A DNA stretch of 64,000 bases, taken from positions 62,001 through 126,000 of the forward strand of contig NZ_RYYR01000005.1 of the NCBI RefSeq assembly GCF_003977595.1. Reading direction: 5' to 3'. A program made the translations under genes and the position numbers. The notes beneath the pieces are model-generated. The model was not told the DNA's origin. It worked only from the letters and a program-made list of their open reading frames with translations, and did not search any database. Of this stretch, positions 37,570 to 46,677 are shown in pieces (position 1 is the first letter of the stretch; the number at the start of each line of letters is the position of its first letter). Origin of the DNA: Lysinibacillus antri (lineage in GTDB: Bacteria > Bacillota > Bacilli > Bacillales_A > Planococcaceae).

Positions 37570-38031
37570 TTGAAGAAATTAATAATGAAATCCCGCTTAA
37601 ATGAATCTGGTATTTCTTTAGTAGAAGTAATTGCTTCTATTGTAATATTGTCGGTTATTTTAATTAGTATTTTTACGATGTTGACACAGTCGGGGAGAAC
37701 GACGAAGAATAATGAGGATATTGTAGAAGCGACTTACCTTGCACAGACAGAGATGGAGAAGTTGTATGACAAATCTCAAACAACTCTATTTGCTGATTAT
37801 GAAAATGCAATTGATTTAGAGTTAGATTATGATATCATTTCTCCCGAAACAGAATATGAAAAAGACATAACAACACCGAATAGGAATTTTTACATACAAG
37901 TTATAATAAGCAAAACTGATCCTATTTTATTAACTACCCATATCATTATTAATGTTTACGACGAAAAAAGCTCACCTCTGAAAACTCCAAAAGCTCAAAT
38001 GCAAAACACTCTAGAGTGGAGGAGACCTTAA
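37570..38031 (+). CDS. PilV-like minor prepilin, cassette 1
   Basis: 153 residues. Leader MKKLIMKSRLNESG then ISLVEVIASIVILSVILISIF with Glu at +5: a type IV prepilin N-terminus with a short hydrophobic helix. TTG start at 37570, matching by alignment the ATG of its paralogue at 41087; both have AAGTAGGTG just upstream. The C-terminal segment KAQMQNTLEWRRP parallels KAQMENTLDWGK in the paralogue. Minor prepilins of this size prime pilus assembly or sit at the tip. It overlaps the next gene by 1 base. Confidence 0.88.
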   Translation: MKKLIMKSRLNESGISLVEVIASIVILSVILISIFTMLTQSGRTTKNNEDIVEATYLAQTEMEKLYDKSQTTLFADYENAIDLELDYDIISPETEYEKDITTPNRNFYIQVIISKTDPILLTTHIIINVYDEKSSPLKTPKAQMQNTLEWRRP

Positions 38032-38504
38032 TGAGAAAACTTTTAACTAATCAAAATGGCATAACTCTATTAGAAATATTAGCAGTAATAACCATTATAG
38101 CAATTGTTACTCCAATAATCTTTGGCGTCTTAACTAATGGACAAAAAGAATATAACAATCAATCTGGTAATAATCGCCAGTTATCAAGTATTAGTTATGC
38201 AATTAATTTGATGACCAAAGATATTCGAAGCTATCCAACTACCCTATCTATTAGTAGTAACCCTACCATTCTTGAAGTAAAAGAAGTAGATGGATCTCCT
38301 AAAAGTATATATAAGTTAGACGAGTCTGACCCGAATAATAAAAAAATAACTTTAAATGGCTCAACTATAGCAGATCAAATTCTATCATACAATATTGTTG
38401 AGAGTACAACACTTTCGGGTAATAAACAAAGAACAATAACGATTCAATACTTAGATGACCGTAGTAAAAATAAAAAATATGAAACAACTATTATAGAAAG
38501 ATAA
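38031..38504 (+). CDS. PilW-like minor prepilin, cassette 1
   Basis: 157 residues. Leader MRKLLTNQNG then ITLLEILAVITIIAIVTPIIF with Glu at +5. After the helix, a short head with the pattern ISYAINLMTKDIRSYP that recurs in the second cassette (ISYKLKLLTKEIRKAS). ATG 38031 lies in a TAATG overlap with the previous stop and has GGAGGAGACC upstream; an ATG five codons earlier is the ribosome-site context itself. Probably a tip-complex component. Confidence 0.87.
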   Translation: MRKLLTNQNGITLLEILAVITIIAIVTPIIFGVLTNGQKEYNNQSGNNRQLSSISYAINLMTKDIRSYPTTLSISSNPTILEVKEVDGSPKSIYKLDESDPNNKKITLNGSTIADQILSYNIVESTTLSGNKQRTITIQYLDDRSKNKKYETTIIER

Positions 38505-38522
38505 ATGAAGGGAGTGGGGAAT

Positions 38523-40070
38523 TTGTTTAAAACAAGAAGTTTAATTAGTTATTTTAAAAATGAAAAAGGTTTTTCCATGATGATTGCTTTAATGTCAGTT
38601 ATAGTGCTTTCGATTATCGGTATCAGTATGTTTACAATTTCGAATAATACTAGTAAAGCTGCTGAGAGGGAACGAGATGACCAAGCTGTATATTATATTG
38701 CAGAGGCTGGACTTAATCATGTTAAAGTAAACCTCATAGATAATATTAATAATCCTAGTACGGACTCATCTAAAAGTAAGCTAGAAAATATCTTAGATAA
38801 AATATCTACTAACCCGGAACTAGATTTAACTAATATTAAGGTTTATAACTTTGAAAATCATCTTAATGATCCTAATAAAAAAACAAAAGCATTTGTAAAA
38901 TTAACAAACAATCCTGCAAATCAATTTACTATCCTATCGCGAGGCACAATTGAAGGATCTGGTAATGCTATTGGACGTGCAGTTTCACAAACCATTTTAA
39001 TTGATAATGATGGGAACATTATTGATCCGGGTAGTATCAAAGAGATATGTATTATTGATGAAAATTTCACGCCATGTTCAGCACCTACTCCTGGTACCGT
39101 TCCTGGCGGTGGATCCAACCCTGGTGACAGCGGAGATAATAAGGATAGTAACTGTCAAGGTCATGGCAATGATAAATGTCAACGTGATCCAGATAAATCC
39201 GAATGTCCACCGCATAATAAGAATTGTAAAGATGATGACTCTGGTGATGACGGTGATTCTGGCAGTGATGGTTCTGGCGGCGGTGGCTCTGATGATAATG
39301 AAATAGAAAACCCAGTCTTCGGTGAAAGTTTAGTATACACCACTACCAGTGGCACATTTAATCAAACAGGTACTGGTAACGGTAGTAAAGGATTTACTCA
39401 TAGCAAATATGATGTTAACGATATTAAACTCCCTACTAAACAAGAATTTATAAGTTATTTCAATAACAAAAATGACTATACTGAACTAAAGGTATTACGT
39501 AACCCACAGAATTTAGACAAAAATTATATCTTGAACAATATAAATGGGAATGATATTACCTTTAATACATCAACATCAAAAAATCTTTTCATTGATTCTA
39601 GTGTTTTATTATCAGACAAAAAGCAAACTACAACTTTAAAATTCGATGGTGAAGGGACTATAAACATTTACATTAACGGAGACCTCGATATTAATGAGGG
39701 AATCTTAAATATTAAAGCGGAAAATTCAAAAGTAAAAATTAATATATTCATCAAAAATGACTTGAATCTAGACAAAAAAGGAACTATTAATGCTGACGCA
39801 AATATTTATTCTTTAAATTCTACTAGTAACGTAGATATCGATAAAAATCTTAATATCAAAGGTTCTCTTGTTTCCAACACATCTTCAATTACTGTTAATG
39901 GTGATTCAAGCACAACTATTAAAGGTATCTGTGCACCAAATGCTTCCTATTCATCATCAGGTACTTATAATGTCAATGGGAAGATTGTTGTAAATTCCTT
40001 CTCTCATAATGGTTCAGCTTCCGTAGGGAAAACAACTGATAAAGACTACAATCCCTGCTCGTTGCAATAA
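38523..40070 (+). CDS. PilX-like large minor prepilin with surface domain, cassette 1
   Basis: 515 residues from TTG 38523 (GGGAG upstream; ATG 38505 is an alternative). N-terminus FKNEKG then FSMMIALMSVIVLSIIGISMF (no Glu at +5, as in PilX-type proteins), and the family motif QAVYYIAEAGLNH. A central low-complexity linker (about residues 180-255) is rich in Gly, Ser, Asp and contains four cysteines. The C-terminal part (about 260-510) has many short Asn/Asp-rich beta repeats (INGDLDINEG, IKNDLNLDKKG) suggesting a beta-helix. This is probably the surface-exposed end of the pilus tip. Confidence 0.85.
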   Translation: MFKTRSLISYFKNEKGFSMMIALMSVIVLSIIGISMFTISNNTSKAAERERDDQAVYYIAEAGLNHVKVNLIDNINNPSTDSSKSKLENILDKISTNPELDLTNIKVYNFENHLNDPNKKTKAFVKLTNNPANQFTILSRGTIEGSGNAIGRAVSQTILIDNDGNIIDPGSIKEICIIDENFTPCSAPTPGTVPGGGSNPGDSGDNKDSNCQGHGNDKCQRDPDKSECPPHNKNCKDDDSGDDGDSGSDGSGGGGSDDNEIENPVFGESLVYTTTSGTFNQTGTGNGSKGFTHSKYDVNDIKLPTKQEFISYFNNKNDYTELKVLRNPQNLDKNYILNNINGNDITFNTSTSKNLFIDSSVLLSDKKQTTTLKFDGEGTINIYINGDLDINEGILNIKAENSKVKINIFIKNDLNLDKKGTINADANIYSLNSTSNVDIDKNLNIKGSLVSNTSSITVNGDSSTTIKGICAPNASYSSSGTYNVNGKIVVNSFSHNGSASVGKTTDKDYNPCSLQ

Positions 40071-40112
40071 GTTTAAATAAAGACACAAAAAACTAATTAA
40101 TTACTACTATAG

Positions 40113-40144
40113 AAAATGCCCTCCATTTTGGTGGGCATTTTATT
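40113..40144 (+). terminator. Terminator of prepilin cassette 1
   Basis: AAAATGCCC pairs with GGGCATTTT, followed by ATTTTAT. Confidence 0.85.
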
Positions 40145-40262
40145 TTATAATACCACAATTATCAATCTCAAAATTTCATCTCTACCCATCCCCAATCATG
40201 CACTCTATCTAATTATTAATATTTTCTATCGATAAATACTGTATTTATAAAACATATCGAAT

Positions 40263-40313
40263 TAATAAAAAGACTGCGCCCAAACTTGATATTCCCCAAG
40301 TTCGTCTACAGTC
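40263..40313 (-). terminator. Terminator downstream of the pilus-surface pseudogene
   Basis: GACTG...AACTTG and CAAGTT...CAGTC pair on the minus strand with a bulged middle, followed by TTTTTATTAAT. Its presence suggests the pseudogene was once a transcribed unit. Confidence 0.6.
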
Positions 40314-40339
40314 CGATACAGCTATTTTTATTTCATATC

Positions 40340-40850
40340 CTACTCAACGATCTCCATTAAAGCATCTTCAATAAAGAGTTCACTCAATAAATCAATGCCT
40401 CCTATCACTTTTTCCGTTTTAGGTGTTGTTGGTATTGGTTTTGAAATCGGTACTACCGGTGAACCATACGTAATACTCGTATCACCATCTGCTAATAGCG
40501 AATTGGCTATGACTATTCCTTTAATATTCCCACCTTCTCGAACGGATACATTTGTATTTCGCGCAACAATCATCTGTCCATTATTCGGTACACCACCCAA
40601 AATTACCACTTTGGAGCCCCCACTATATAGATTTCCATTCAATGAGCCCTTAATACTTGTAATACTTTTTTCGAAAATATTTAATTTTCCCTTGTGCTCT
40701 CTTTAAATCCCCGACAAATAAATTCACTTCTCTCTCCCCAACATCAATTCTAATTGTATTATTTTCATCCACTTTAAATGTAGTAAATCTTGTATCACTA
40801 CTCCTTAGGGATAAAGCATGTGCGGAAGATTTAGCCCGAGTGAAGATCAA
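40340..40850 (-). pseudogene. Frameshifted remnant of a PilX-type C-terminal surface domain
   Basis: Two frames on the minus strand join into one protein if a 1-base shift is allowed near 40690, at a GGGAAAATT run. The upstream frame (from 40850) reads FTTFKVDENNTIRIDVGEREVNLFVGDL, and the downstream frame continues NIFEKSITSIKGSLNGNLYSGG. The product resembles the C-terminal domain of the PilX-like gene at 41992 (IIANNS, KIKGIV/FIGTIIAPFSNI-type strands). No prepilin leader or membrane helix remains. It lies inverted between the two prepilin cassettes. Confidence 0.7.
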
Positions 40851-41086
40851 CCCTAAGTGGTGGTATTTACATATAATTTACCATTTTTATATTATTAATA
40901 CATTTATGTAAATATAATATAAAAATAGTCCTAACTTTAAAATGAATACTAATAATATCAAATATACTAAAAATTAATCGAATTAATTAAGTAATTCCTC
41001 CTACTTCCCCATATACAAAAATTCGTTTATTTAATATGATTTAAATAAATAGTTCCCCATTTCACTAGATAAGTAGGTGTTTCTTT

Positions 41087-41518
41087 ATGAAACGTTTTTA
41101 TAAATCTTTTCGTTTAAATGAATCCGGTATTTCGTTAGTGGAGGTCATTGCATCCATCGTCATCTTATCCATTATTATTCTTAGTATTTTTTCTTTACTT
41201 ACTCAGTCTTCGAAAACAACGAGAACTTCCGAGCGAATCATTGATGCTACCTATGTTGCTCAAACGGAGATGGAAGAGTTATATTTTGAATCTATTAAAC
41301 GAGCAGACCCTGAATCTGTCATCTTATCTAAAGGCTATACAAAAAACACTACTTATTTTGAAAAAACAAATAGTTCCTATAACTTTTATATTAAATTAAG
41401 TCTTACAAATAATGATACGTATCCTCAGTTAACTAGAATACTCATTCAAGTCTATGATCATAAAGACGATACACATCCAAAGGCACAAATGGAAAATACT
41501 TTAGATTGGGGGAAATAG
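41087..41518 (+). CDS. PilV-like minor prepilin, cassette 2
   Basis: 143 residues. Leader MKRFYKSFRLNESG then ISLVEVIASIVILSIIILSIF with Glu at +5. The first 50 residues and the C-terminal KAQMENTLDW are very close to the gene at 37570, and the shared AAGTAGGTG ribosome-site block extends the likeness upstream, so the cassettes arose by duplication. The middle of the head differs. It overlaps the next gene (TAGTG). Confidence 0.88.
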   Translation: MKRFYKSFRLNESGISLVEVIASIVILSIIILSIFSLLTQSSKTTRTSERIIDATYVAQTEMEELYFESIKRADPESVILSKGYTKNTTYFEKTNSSYNFYIKLSLTNNDTYPQLTRILIQVYDHKDDTHPKAQMENTLDWGK

Positions 41519-41991
41519 TGGTGAAAAGGACAAAACCCTCGATAATCAAACAACAATTTGGAATTTCACTTGTCGAAGTGTTAGCTAGTATCGTTATAGT
41601 ATCAATTGTAAGCTCACTAGTTTATAGCATTGTTATAAAAAGTAATGATCACTATAATAACCAATATGATAAAAATATGGAATTGTCAGATATTTCTTAC
41701 AAATTAAAACTACTGACTAAAGAAATTAGAAAAGCTAGTGATGTAAATTATTTAAGTCCCAACTCAATGGACCTAGTAATTGAAAGTTCTACAACTACTT
41801 TTTATTATGACTCATCAGCAAAAACACTTTATAAAGATAGTTCAGTATATATTAATAATGTTGAAAAATTTGTGTTAACACCCAACAGTACTCATCCTAA
41901 TAAAGTATCAATAATTAGTATTGAAATTATTAATGATAAACTCAAAGATTCGATTAAAACGAAAATAATTGTAAGAAGTGGGGATTCATAA
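41518..41991 (+). CDS. PilW-like minor prepilin, cassette 2
   Basis: 157 residues from GTG 41518 (the next codon is also GTG and could be used). Leader about 17 residues ending QQFG, then ISLVEVLASIVIVSIVSSLVYSIV with Glu at +5. The head shares the YKLKLLTKEIRKA-type helix with the paralogue at 38031. GGGGGAAATA lies just before the start. The downstream PilX-like gene begins with no gap. Confidence 0.85.
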   Translation: MVKRTKPSIIKQQFGISLVEVLASIVIVSIVSSLVYSIVIKSNDHYNNQYDKNMELSDISYKLKLLTKEIRKASDVNYLSPNSMDLVIESSTTTFYYDSSAKTLYKDSSVYINNVEKFVLTPNSTHPNKVSIISIEIINDKLKDSIKTKIIVRSGDS

Positions 41992-43110
41992 ATGAAACGA
42001 TCTAAAAATCGCTACTTTTCAAATGACCACGGATACTCTCTACTTATTACGCTTTTCGCGTTAGTCCTACTTTCTATTTTAGGAATGAGCATATTAACTG
42101 TTTCAGGAAATACCTTAAAAAACACCTCGAATGAAAGAATTGATCAGGCTGTTTATTATATTGCTGAAGCAACTGTTGTAGAAAAACGCGCAGAAGTGCT
42201 GGAGAAAATAAAAGCTATAAGGGACGGTATTAATTATAATAATTATATATTAAAAGATAATACAGTAGACATAGAAGGTATAAAAACAGAGATTTTTAAT
42301 CGATTAAAAGATGAATATGGAAACGTAGAAAATAATTTTGAAAGGTTTAATTCAACATTTAACTTAGGTTCAGGTGGTTCTTCAAGTTCGTTTTCTCTAA
42401 TTAATAATGTTGCACCGACCGCTGAATTTGATATCAATGTATATAAAGACGGGGAAGAAATTGTTTGCCAAATAATAGCAAATGGTCAAATTGATAATAA
42501 GGAAAGGCAAGTTCTTCAAAGTATTAAAATAAATAGCAACACTATTATCAACGTAATAGAGGAGGATTTCATTATTAATGAATCGAATGGAGGAAGTGAT
42601 CCTATCGTGCAAATTGCTCCAAAGTTCGAGTTTCCCACTCAAACAAATGCACCTTCCATAATAATTGCTAATAATAGCACAATTGCACACCCTGCATCTA
42701 CATTAGTAAATCCTAAGTTTGTGGATGAAGCAAAAAAATGGATAGAATTCGCTAAAACAAAAGGCTTTACTATCATAACAAATGGTTTTACTATTAGTAA
42801 TACAACTATTAATGGTTCATATTTTGTTTTGAATGGTGATGTAGTAATGAATGGAAATAAAAGTACAAAATTTATTGGAACAATTATTGCACCATTTTCT
42901 AATATTAAAATTAATGGTAACGCTGACCTTTGCGGTACAATAGTTGCTAATGGTTATAGTGCTAGTGGTGGGGGAAATGCAAGTATATCTTGTAGTAGCC
43001 TATCATTGGAGCCTATTGAAAATCCCATACCAGATTATAAAAGTGACCCTATAAAACAAATTAATATTACAGGCGAGTTATGGACCGTTCAACCTATTAG
43101 AGAAATTTAG
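41992..43110 (+). CDS. PilX-like large minor prepilin with surface domain, cassette 2
   Basis: 372 residues. N-terminus FSNDHG then YSLLITLFALVLLSILGMSIL, and the motif QAVYYIAEATV that matches QAVYYIAEAGL in cassette 1. The C-terminal part (about 230-350) has Asn/Gly/Ile-rich beta strands (TISNTTINGSYFVLNGDVVMNG) and two or three cysteines. It is shorter than its paralogue and lacks the Asp/Ser/Gly linker. The pseudogene at 40340 resembles this C-terminal region. A terminator follows. Confidence 0.85.
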   Translation: MKRSKNRYFSNDHGYSLLITLFALVLLSILGMSILTVSGNTLKNTSNERIDQAVYYIAEATVVEKRAEVLEKIKAIRDGINYNNYILKDNTVDIEGIKTEIFNRLKDEYGNVENNFERFNSTFNLGSGGSSSSFSLINNVAPTAEFDINVYKDGEEIVCQIIANGQIDNKERQVLQSIKINSNTIINVIEEDFIINESNGGSDPIVQIAPKFEFPTQTNAPSIIIANNSTIAHPASTLVNPKFVDEAKKWIEFAKTKGFTIITNGFTISNTTINGSYFVLNGDVVMNGNKSTKFIGTIIAPFSNIKINGNADLCGTIVANGYSASGGGNASISCSSLSLEPIENPIPDYKSDPIKQINITGELWTVQPIREI

Positions 43111-43130
43111 TGTCCCTGTCTTCTATTCAG

Positions 43131-43162
43131 AAGCTATTACAGCGTTTTGTAATAGCTTTTTT
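43131..43162 (+). terminator. Terminator of prepilin cassette 2
   Basis: AAGCTATTAC pairs perfectly with GTAATAGCTT around an 8-base loop, followed by a T-run. Confidence 0.9.
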
Positions 43163-43242
43163 ATGTGAGTTTGTCAAATTGAGTGCAACAATTCTATCTG
43201 AAATGATTAATGTGTTAACTTGGAAAAAAGCAGTACAGAAGG

Positions 43243-43282
43243 AAAAAGCATTGGAGCACAAAATTATGCCCCAATGCTTTTT
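43243..43282 (-). terminator. Terminator of glnA
   Basis: AAAAAGCATTGG and CCAATGCTTTTT form a perfect 12-bp stem. It can work on both strands but is best placed for glnRA. Confidence 0.85.
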
Positions 43283-43326
43283 AAATTGTATATAATTGCC
43301 AGAATTGTTTGTGTGCCAGGCACCAA

Positions 43327-44661
43327 TTAGTACATCTTCAAATACTGTTCGCGTTCCCAAGGATGTACTGTTGTACGGAACATTTCGAATTCAATTTCTT
43401 TTGCTTCTTTAAAGTTTGCGTAAATGTGTTCACCTAATGCACGTTTTACCACTTCATCTTTATCTAAAGCAACTAACGCATCATCAAGAGCTGCTGGTAA
43501 ATTGTCGATGCCATTTGCTTTACGCTCTTCATCTGACATGATATAGATGTTGCGGTTGATTGCAGGAGGTGGTGTCATTTGTTGACGGATCCCTTCTAAA
43601 CCAGACTCTAAAATTACCGCTAATGCTAAGTATGGGTTTGCTGCTGGGTCAACAGAACGAACCTCGATACGTGTTGACAGTCCACGAGCAGATGGGACAC
43701 GGATTAGTGGTGAACGGTTTTGAGCAGACCACGCTACGTAACATGGTGCTTCATAACCAGGTACTAAACGTTTATATGAGTTTACAGTTGGATTTGTGAT
43801 CGCTGTAAATCCTTGAACGTGTGCAAGTACCCCTGCCATAAATTGCATTGCTGTTTCAGATAAGCCAAGTTCCGCTCTTTCATCGTAGAACACGTTTTCT
43901 TTCCCTTTGAATAAAGATACGTTACAGTGCATACCAGAACCTGCTTCACCGTATAATGGTTTTGGCATAAATGTTGCATGTAAGCCGTGTTTACGAGCAA
44001 TCGTTTTAACAACTAATTTGAAAGTTTGGATGTTGTCACATGCTTCTACAACATTCGCATATTTAAAGTCAATTTCGTGTTGACCTGGTGCTACTTCATG
44101 GTGAGAAGCTTCGATTTCAAAGCCCATTTCTTCAAGCTCTAATACGATATCACGACGGCAGTTTTCACCTAAGTCAGTTGGCGCTAAGTCAAAGTAACCA
44201 CCATGGTCATTTACTTCTAGCGTTGGCTCACCTTTTGCATCTAATTTAAATAAGAAAAATTCAGGCTCTGGTCCAAGGTTGAAATCTGTGAACCCTAGCT
44301 CTTCCATATTCTTTAATAGGCGTTTTAAGTTGTTACGTGGGTCCCCTGCAAATGGTTCTCCTGTAGCTGTATAAATATCACAAATGAAACGAGCTACTTT
44401 CCCGTTACCAGTAGTCCATGGGAAAACCATGAAAGTATCAAGATCAGGATGTAAGTACATGTCAGATTCTTCAATACGAACAAAACCTTCAATAGAAGAA
44501 CCGTCAAACATCATCTTATTATCTAATGCTTTGTCTAATTGACTTACTGGAATTTCTACGTTTTTAATTGTTCCTAAAATATCAGTGAATTGTAAACGAA
44601 TGTATTTTACTTCTTTTTCTTCTACAAGTCGTTTAATGTCCTCTTTTGTGAATTTACCCAC
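43327..44661 (-). CDS. glnA: Glutamine synthetase, type I
   Basis: 444 residues, identical in length to B. subtilis GlnA. It makes glutamine from glutamate, ammonia and ATP. Signatures: the N-terminal [30 protein letters not shown], the ATP-site [16 protein letters not shown], and the C-terminal [13 protein letters not shown]...[17 protein letters not shown] 44661 is chosen from GGAGTGTGG spacing and the family N-terminus. The Firmicutes GSI-alpha form is feedback-inhibited and in that state activates GlnR, whose gene lies just upstream in the same operon. Confidence 0.96.
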   Translation of the reverse strand: MGKFTKEDIKRLVEEKEVKYIRLQFTDILGTIKNVEIPVSQLDKALDNKMMFDGSSIEGFVRIEESDMYLHPDLDTFMVFPWTTGNGKVARFICDIYTATGEPFAGDPRNNLKRLLKNMEELGFTDFNLGPEPEFFLFKLDAKGEPTLEVNDHGGYFDLAPTDLGENCRRDIVLELEEMGFEIEASHHEVAPGQHEIDFKYANVVEACDNIQTFKLVVKTIARKHGLHATFMPKPLYGEAGSGMHCNVSLFKGKENVFYDERAELGLSETAMQFMAGVLAHVQGFTAITNPTVNSYKRLVPGYEAPCYVAWSAQNRSPLIRVPSARGLSTRIEVRSVDPAANPYLALAVILESGLEGIRQQMTPPPAINRNIYIMSDEERKANGIDNLPAALDDALVALDKDEVVKRALGEHIYANFKEAKEIEFEMFRTTVHPWEREQYLKMY

Positions 44662-44712
44662 AATATTCCACACTCCTACTGTTTTCCACTAGCTTTTTAT
44701 AATTTACGCGAA

Positions 44713-45114
44713 TTATTGATAAAACCGCGATAAATCCCCTTGTCGCAAAGACGATTTTTGGTGTTTTCCTGCACTGCGCATCTCTTGGCGTAAAATACTA
44801 CGCAATTCTGAATCTGAAATTTCTTTTTCTTTTTGTACGGCTTGTGCAGCTGGATTGTCTTTTAAATCAAATAATTTTTTAATGCCGGCCATGTTAATAC
44901 CTTGGTCTAGCATATCTTTTATCTCAAGTAGAGTATCGACATCATTCAATGAAAACATTCTACGATTTCCATCTGTACGGTGTGGCTGAATTAAATCGTG
45001 CTCTTCGTAATAACGAATTTGTCGCGCAGATAATTCTGTTAGTTGCATAACGGTACCAATTGGTAAAAGTGGCATCGATCTTCTAATTTCACTCGTTCGT
45101 TTATTTCCACTCAT
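44713..45114 (-). CDS. glnR: Nitrogen repressor GlnR (MerR family)
   Basis: 133 residues: N-terminal MerR winged helix (GTVMQLTELSARQIRYYEEHDLI region, about 20-40), dimer helix, and a basic C-terminal tail that in B. subtilis senses feedback-inhibited glutamine synthetase. It represses glnRA and other nitrogen genes when glutamine is plentiful. GGGAGGTG precedes the ATG. A consensus GlnR operator lies upstream, so autoregulation is directly supported. Confidence 0.95.
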   Translation of the reverse strand: MSGNKRTSEIRRSMPLLPIGTVMQLTELSARQIRYYEEHDLIQPHRTDGNRRMFSLNDVDTLLEIKDMLDQGINMAGIKKLFDLKDNPAAQAVQKEKEISDSELRSILRQEMRSAGKHQKSSLRQGDLSRFYQ

Positions 45115-45136
45115 TTAATTCACCTCCCTTGCCATT

Positions 45137-45187
45137 ATAATACTCTCCGTCAATTGTAATGTCAATCTTATGTCAGAAAAACTTACA
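45137..45187 (-). promoter_or_regulatory. glnRA promoter and GlnR operator
   Basis: The GlnR box at 45171-45187 (TGTCAGAAAAACTTACA) fits TGTNA-N7-TNACA exactly. On the minus strand it is followed by -35 TTGACA (45165-45160) and, 17 bp on, -10 TATTAT (45142-45137). The layout, with operator just upstream of -35, is that of B. subtilis glnRA. Confidence 0.9.
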
Positions 45188-45357
45188 CATTAAGAATAAG
45201 TGGGAAAAATTGCGAAAAATTAAGTAGTTAGTAGCACTTTTCAGAAAATAAGATTCATATTTAGAAATTATTTTTTCTTACAAAGGATGTTAAGAAAAAA
45301 TTAAGCGTTTCCCCCAGTTCACTCTAAACATTCAAACTTCTTTCACCTAGCATATGC

Positions 45358-45391
45358 AAAAAAACTACCTAACCTTAGTCGATTAGGTAGC
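45358..45391 (-). terminator. Terminator of the BI-1 family gene
   Basis: CTACCTAA pairs with TTAGGTAG; on the minus strand the hairpin is followed by a T7 run. Confidence 0.85.
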
Positions 45392-45397
45392 GTTTTA

Positions 45398-46018
45398 TTA
45401 TCTTTTGATTTTCTTCGTCATTTGCGAGGCATTTAATGCAAGCGCAATAAAATTCAAATATAACCCGAGGGCAATGGCAATGACTTCACTATCCCGCACA
45501 AAATTGTTGCGCATATTGTTTAAGTCGTAAACGGTGTAGATCGCTAGTAATAAAACTACGAGGCCGGCAATTACGAGTAATACTACGCTACTAATTGGAA
45601 TGAAAATATAAATAAATGAAAAGACAACAAATACAATGATTACTGCAAATAAGTAAATAAATGAATCCGTTATTTCGGCAATTAATTTTAATCCCAAAAT
45701 GGTTAACAACAAGAAAATTATTACGGTCCCGATAAATACGGACAGCACAAGAGCTTTTCCAAACCAATCAATGAACAATACTAACAATAAGAAATGGAGC
45801 ATCCCTAATAAAAATGGAATGGCATAGTAGAGGATTATATGTCCTAGCTGCATTAAGAAAATGAGCACAATTAACCCTACACCTATGATGGCTAACGTTA
45901 CGACTAACCAAAACGGTAAAACAAGCGCAATGAGGACACCGACAACTGTTAAGATCCACATACAAGCAAAGTGTTTTAAAATGAGGTCGTAGTTCCGATT
46001 CCTACTTAACTGCCCCAT
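45398..46018 (-). CDS. Bax inhibitor-1/YccA-like membrane protein
   Basis: 206 residues with about seven membrane helices. The C-terminal signature AIYTVYDLNNM...IAIALGLYLNFIALALNASQ matches the BI-1 family (B. subtilis YetJ has LYDLNQI and SLYLDFINLF), including the aspartates of the pH-sensitive calcium leak site in the YDLN helix; the Asp of LYLDF is Asn here. YetJ-type proteins leak calcium. Role in this organism unknown. The start at 46018 is uncertain because no strong ribosome binding site is visible. Confidence 0.75.
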   Translation of the reverse strand: MGQLSRNRNYDLILKHFACMWILTVVGVLIALVLPFWLVVTLAIIGVGLIVLIFLMQLGHIILYYAIPFLLGMLHFLLLVLFIDWFGKALVLSVFIGTVIIFLLLTILGLKLIAEITDSFIYLFAVIIVFVVFSFIYIFIPISSVVLLVIAGLVVLLLAIYTVYDLNNMRNNFVRDSEVIAIALGLYLNFIALALNASQMTKKIKR

Positions 46019-46085
46019 ACACAACCCCAATCATCATAGTTTACTATTTACTATATTTCGAAAGGAGCGTGGTTATTAATCATTT

Positions 46086-46676
46086 TTACAGTAAAGTAAT
46101 ATGCTCGGTCATGCCAATGGATTCAACAATAAATCTGCCATTTTCGATCACGATTTTCGTCACGCTTGTCCCATCGATTTCGCCAAAGTCCCAAATTTTT
46201 CGAATCGGTAAATTTAGTACTTTCAAAAGCAATGCACGAATGGCCACTCCATGGGTAACGACTAAAATACGCTCGCCTTGATGAAGCTTTGAACAATCCA
46301 TCAAAAAGTCCCACATTCGATGAGTAACTTGTTCAAAGGTTTCCCCACCATTTGGCACATACATTGCTGGCCTATTACAATAAGCATCATAGAGTTCATC
46401 TTTCAAAAGCGCCTCAATTAACTGCCCCTGCCAGATACCTAGATGAATTTCCTTTAATCGATCATCCAGATGAATCTCTTGGTCTGCTAAAATGCTAGCT
46501 GTTTGAATCGCTCTTTGAAGTGGGCTAGAATAGGTCGCTTGGAAATTTGGTAGTTCATTTCTTAGCCTCTCTGCTTGGGCAATTCCTCTTGCTGTCAGTT
46601 TGGAATCCAACCATCCTTGTAAGCGCCCTTCCTTGTTCCATTCGGTTTCTCCATGACGAACAAAGTAAATTTCCAT
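46086..46676 (-). CDS. cobC: Histidine phosphatase, CobC-like (alpha-ribazole phosphatase)
   Basis: 196-residue phosphoglycerate-mutase-like phosphatase. The catalytic motif is VRHGETEWN (His in RHG), with the second histidine in VVTHGVAIRALL and the arginine in SSPLQRAIQTA. As the last gene of a cobinamide salvage cluster, it most likely removes phosphate from alpha-ribazole or adenosylcobalamin 5'-phosphate. Family members also act on other phosphates, so the specific name is by context. ATG 46676 lies one base after the previous stop. Confidence 0.8.
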   Translation of the reverse strand: MEIYFVRHGETEWNKEGRLQGWLDSKLTARGIAQAERLRNELPNFQATYSSPLQRAIQTASILADQEIHLDDRLKEIHLGIWQGQLIEALLKDELYDAYCNRPAMYVPNGGETFEQVTHRMWDFLMDCSKLHQGERILVVTHGVAIRALLLKVLNLPIRKIWDFGEIDGTSVTKIVIENGRFIVESIGMTEHITLL

Positions 46677-46677
46677 A

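Noticed and set aside
43243-43282. Possible small RNA between prepilin cassette 2 and glnA
   Set aside because: The structure is explained as a plain terminator hairpin for glnA, with no promoter seen for a separate RNA.
43110-43295. 61-codon open frame after the second prepilin cassette
   Set aside because: It spans two strong terminators, so it would not be transcribed and translated as one gene.
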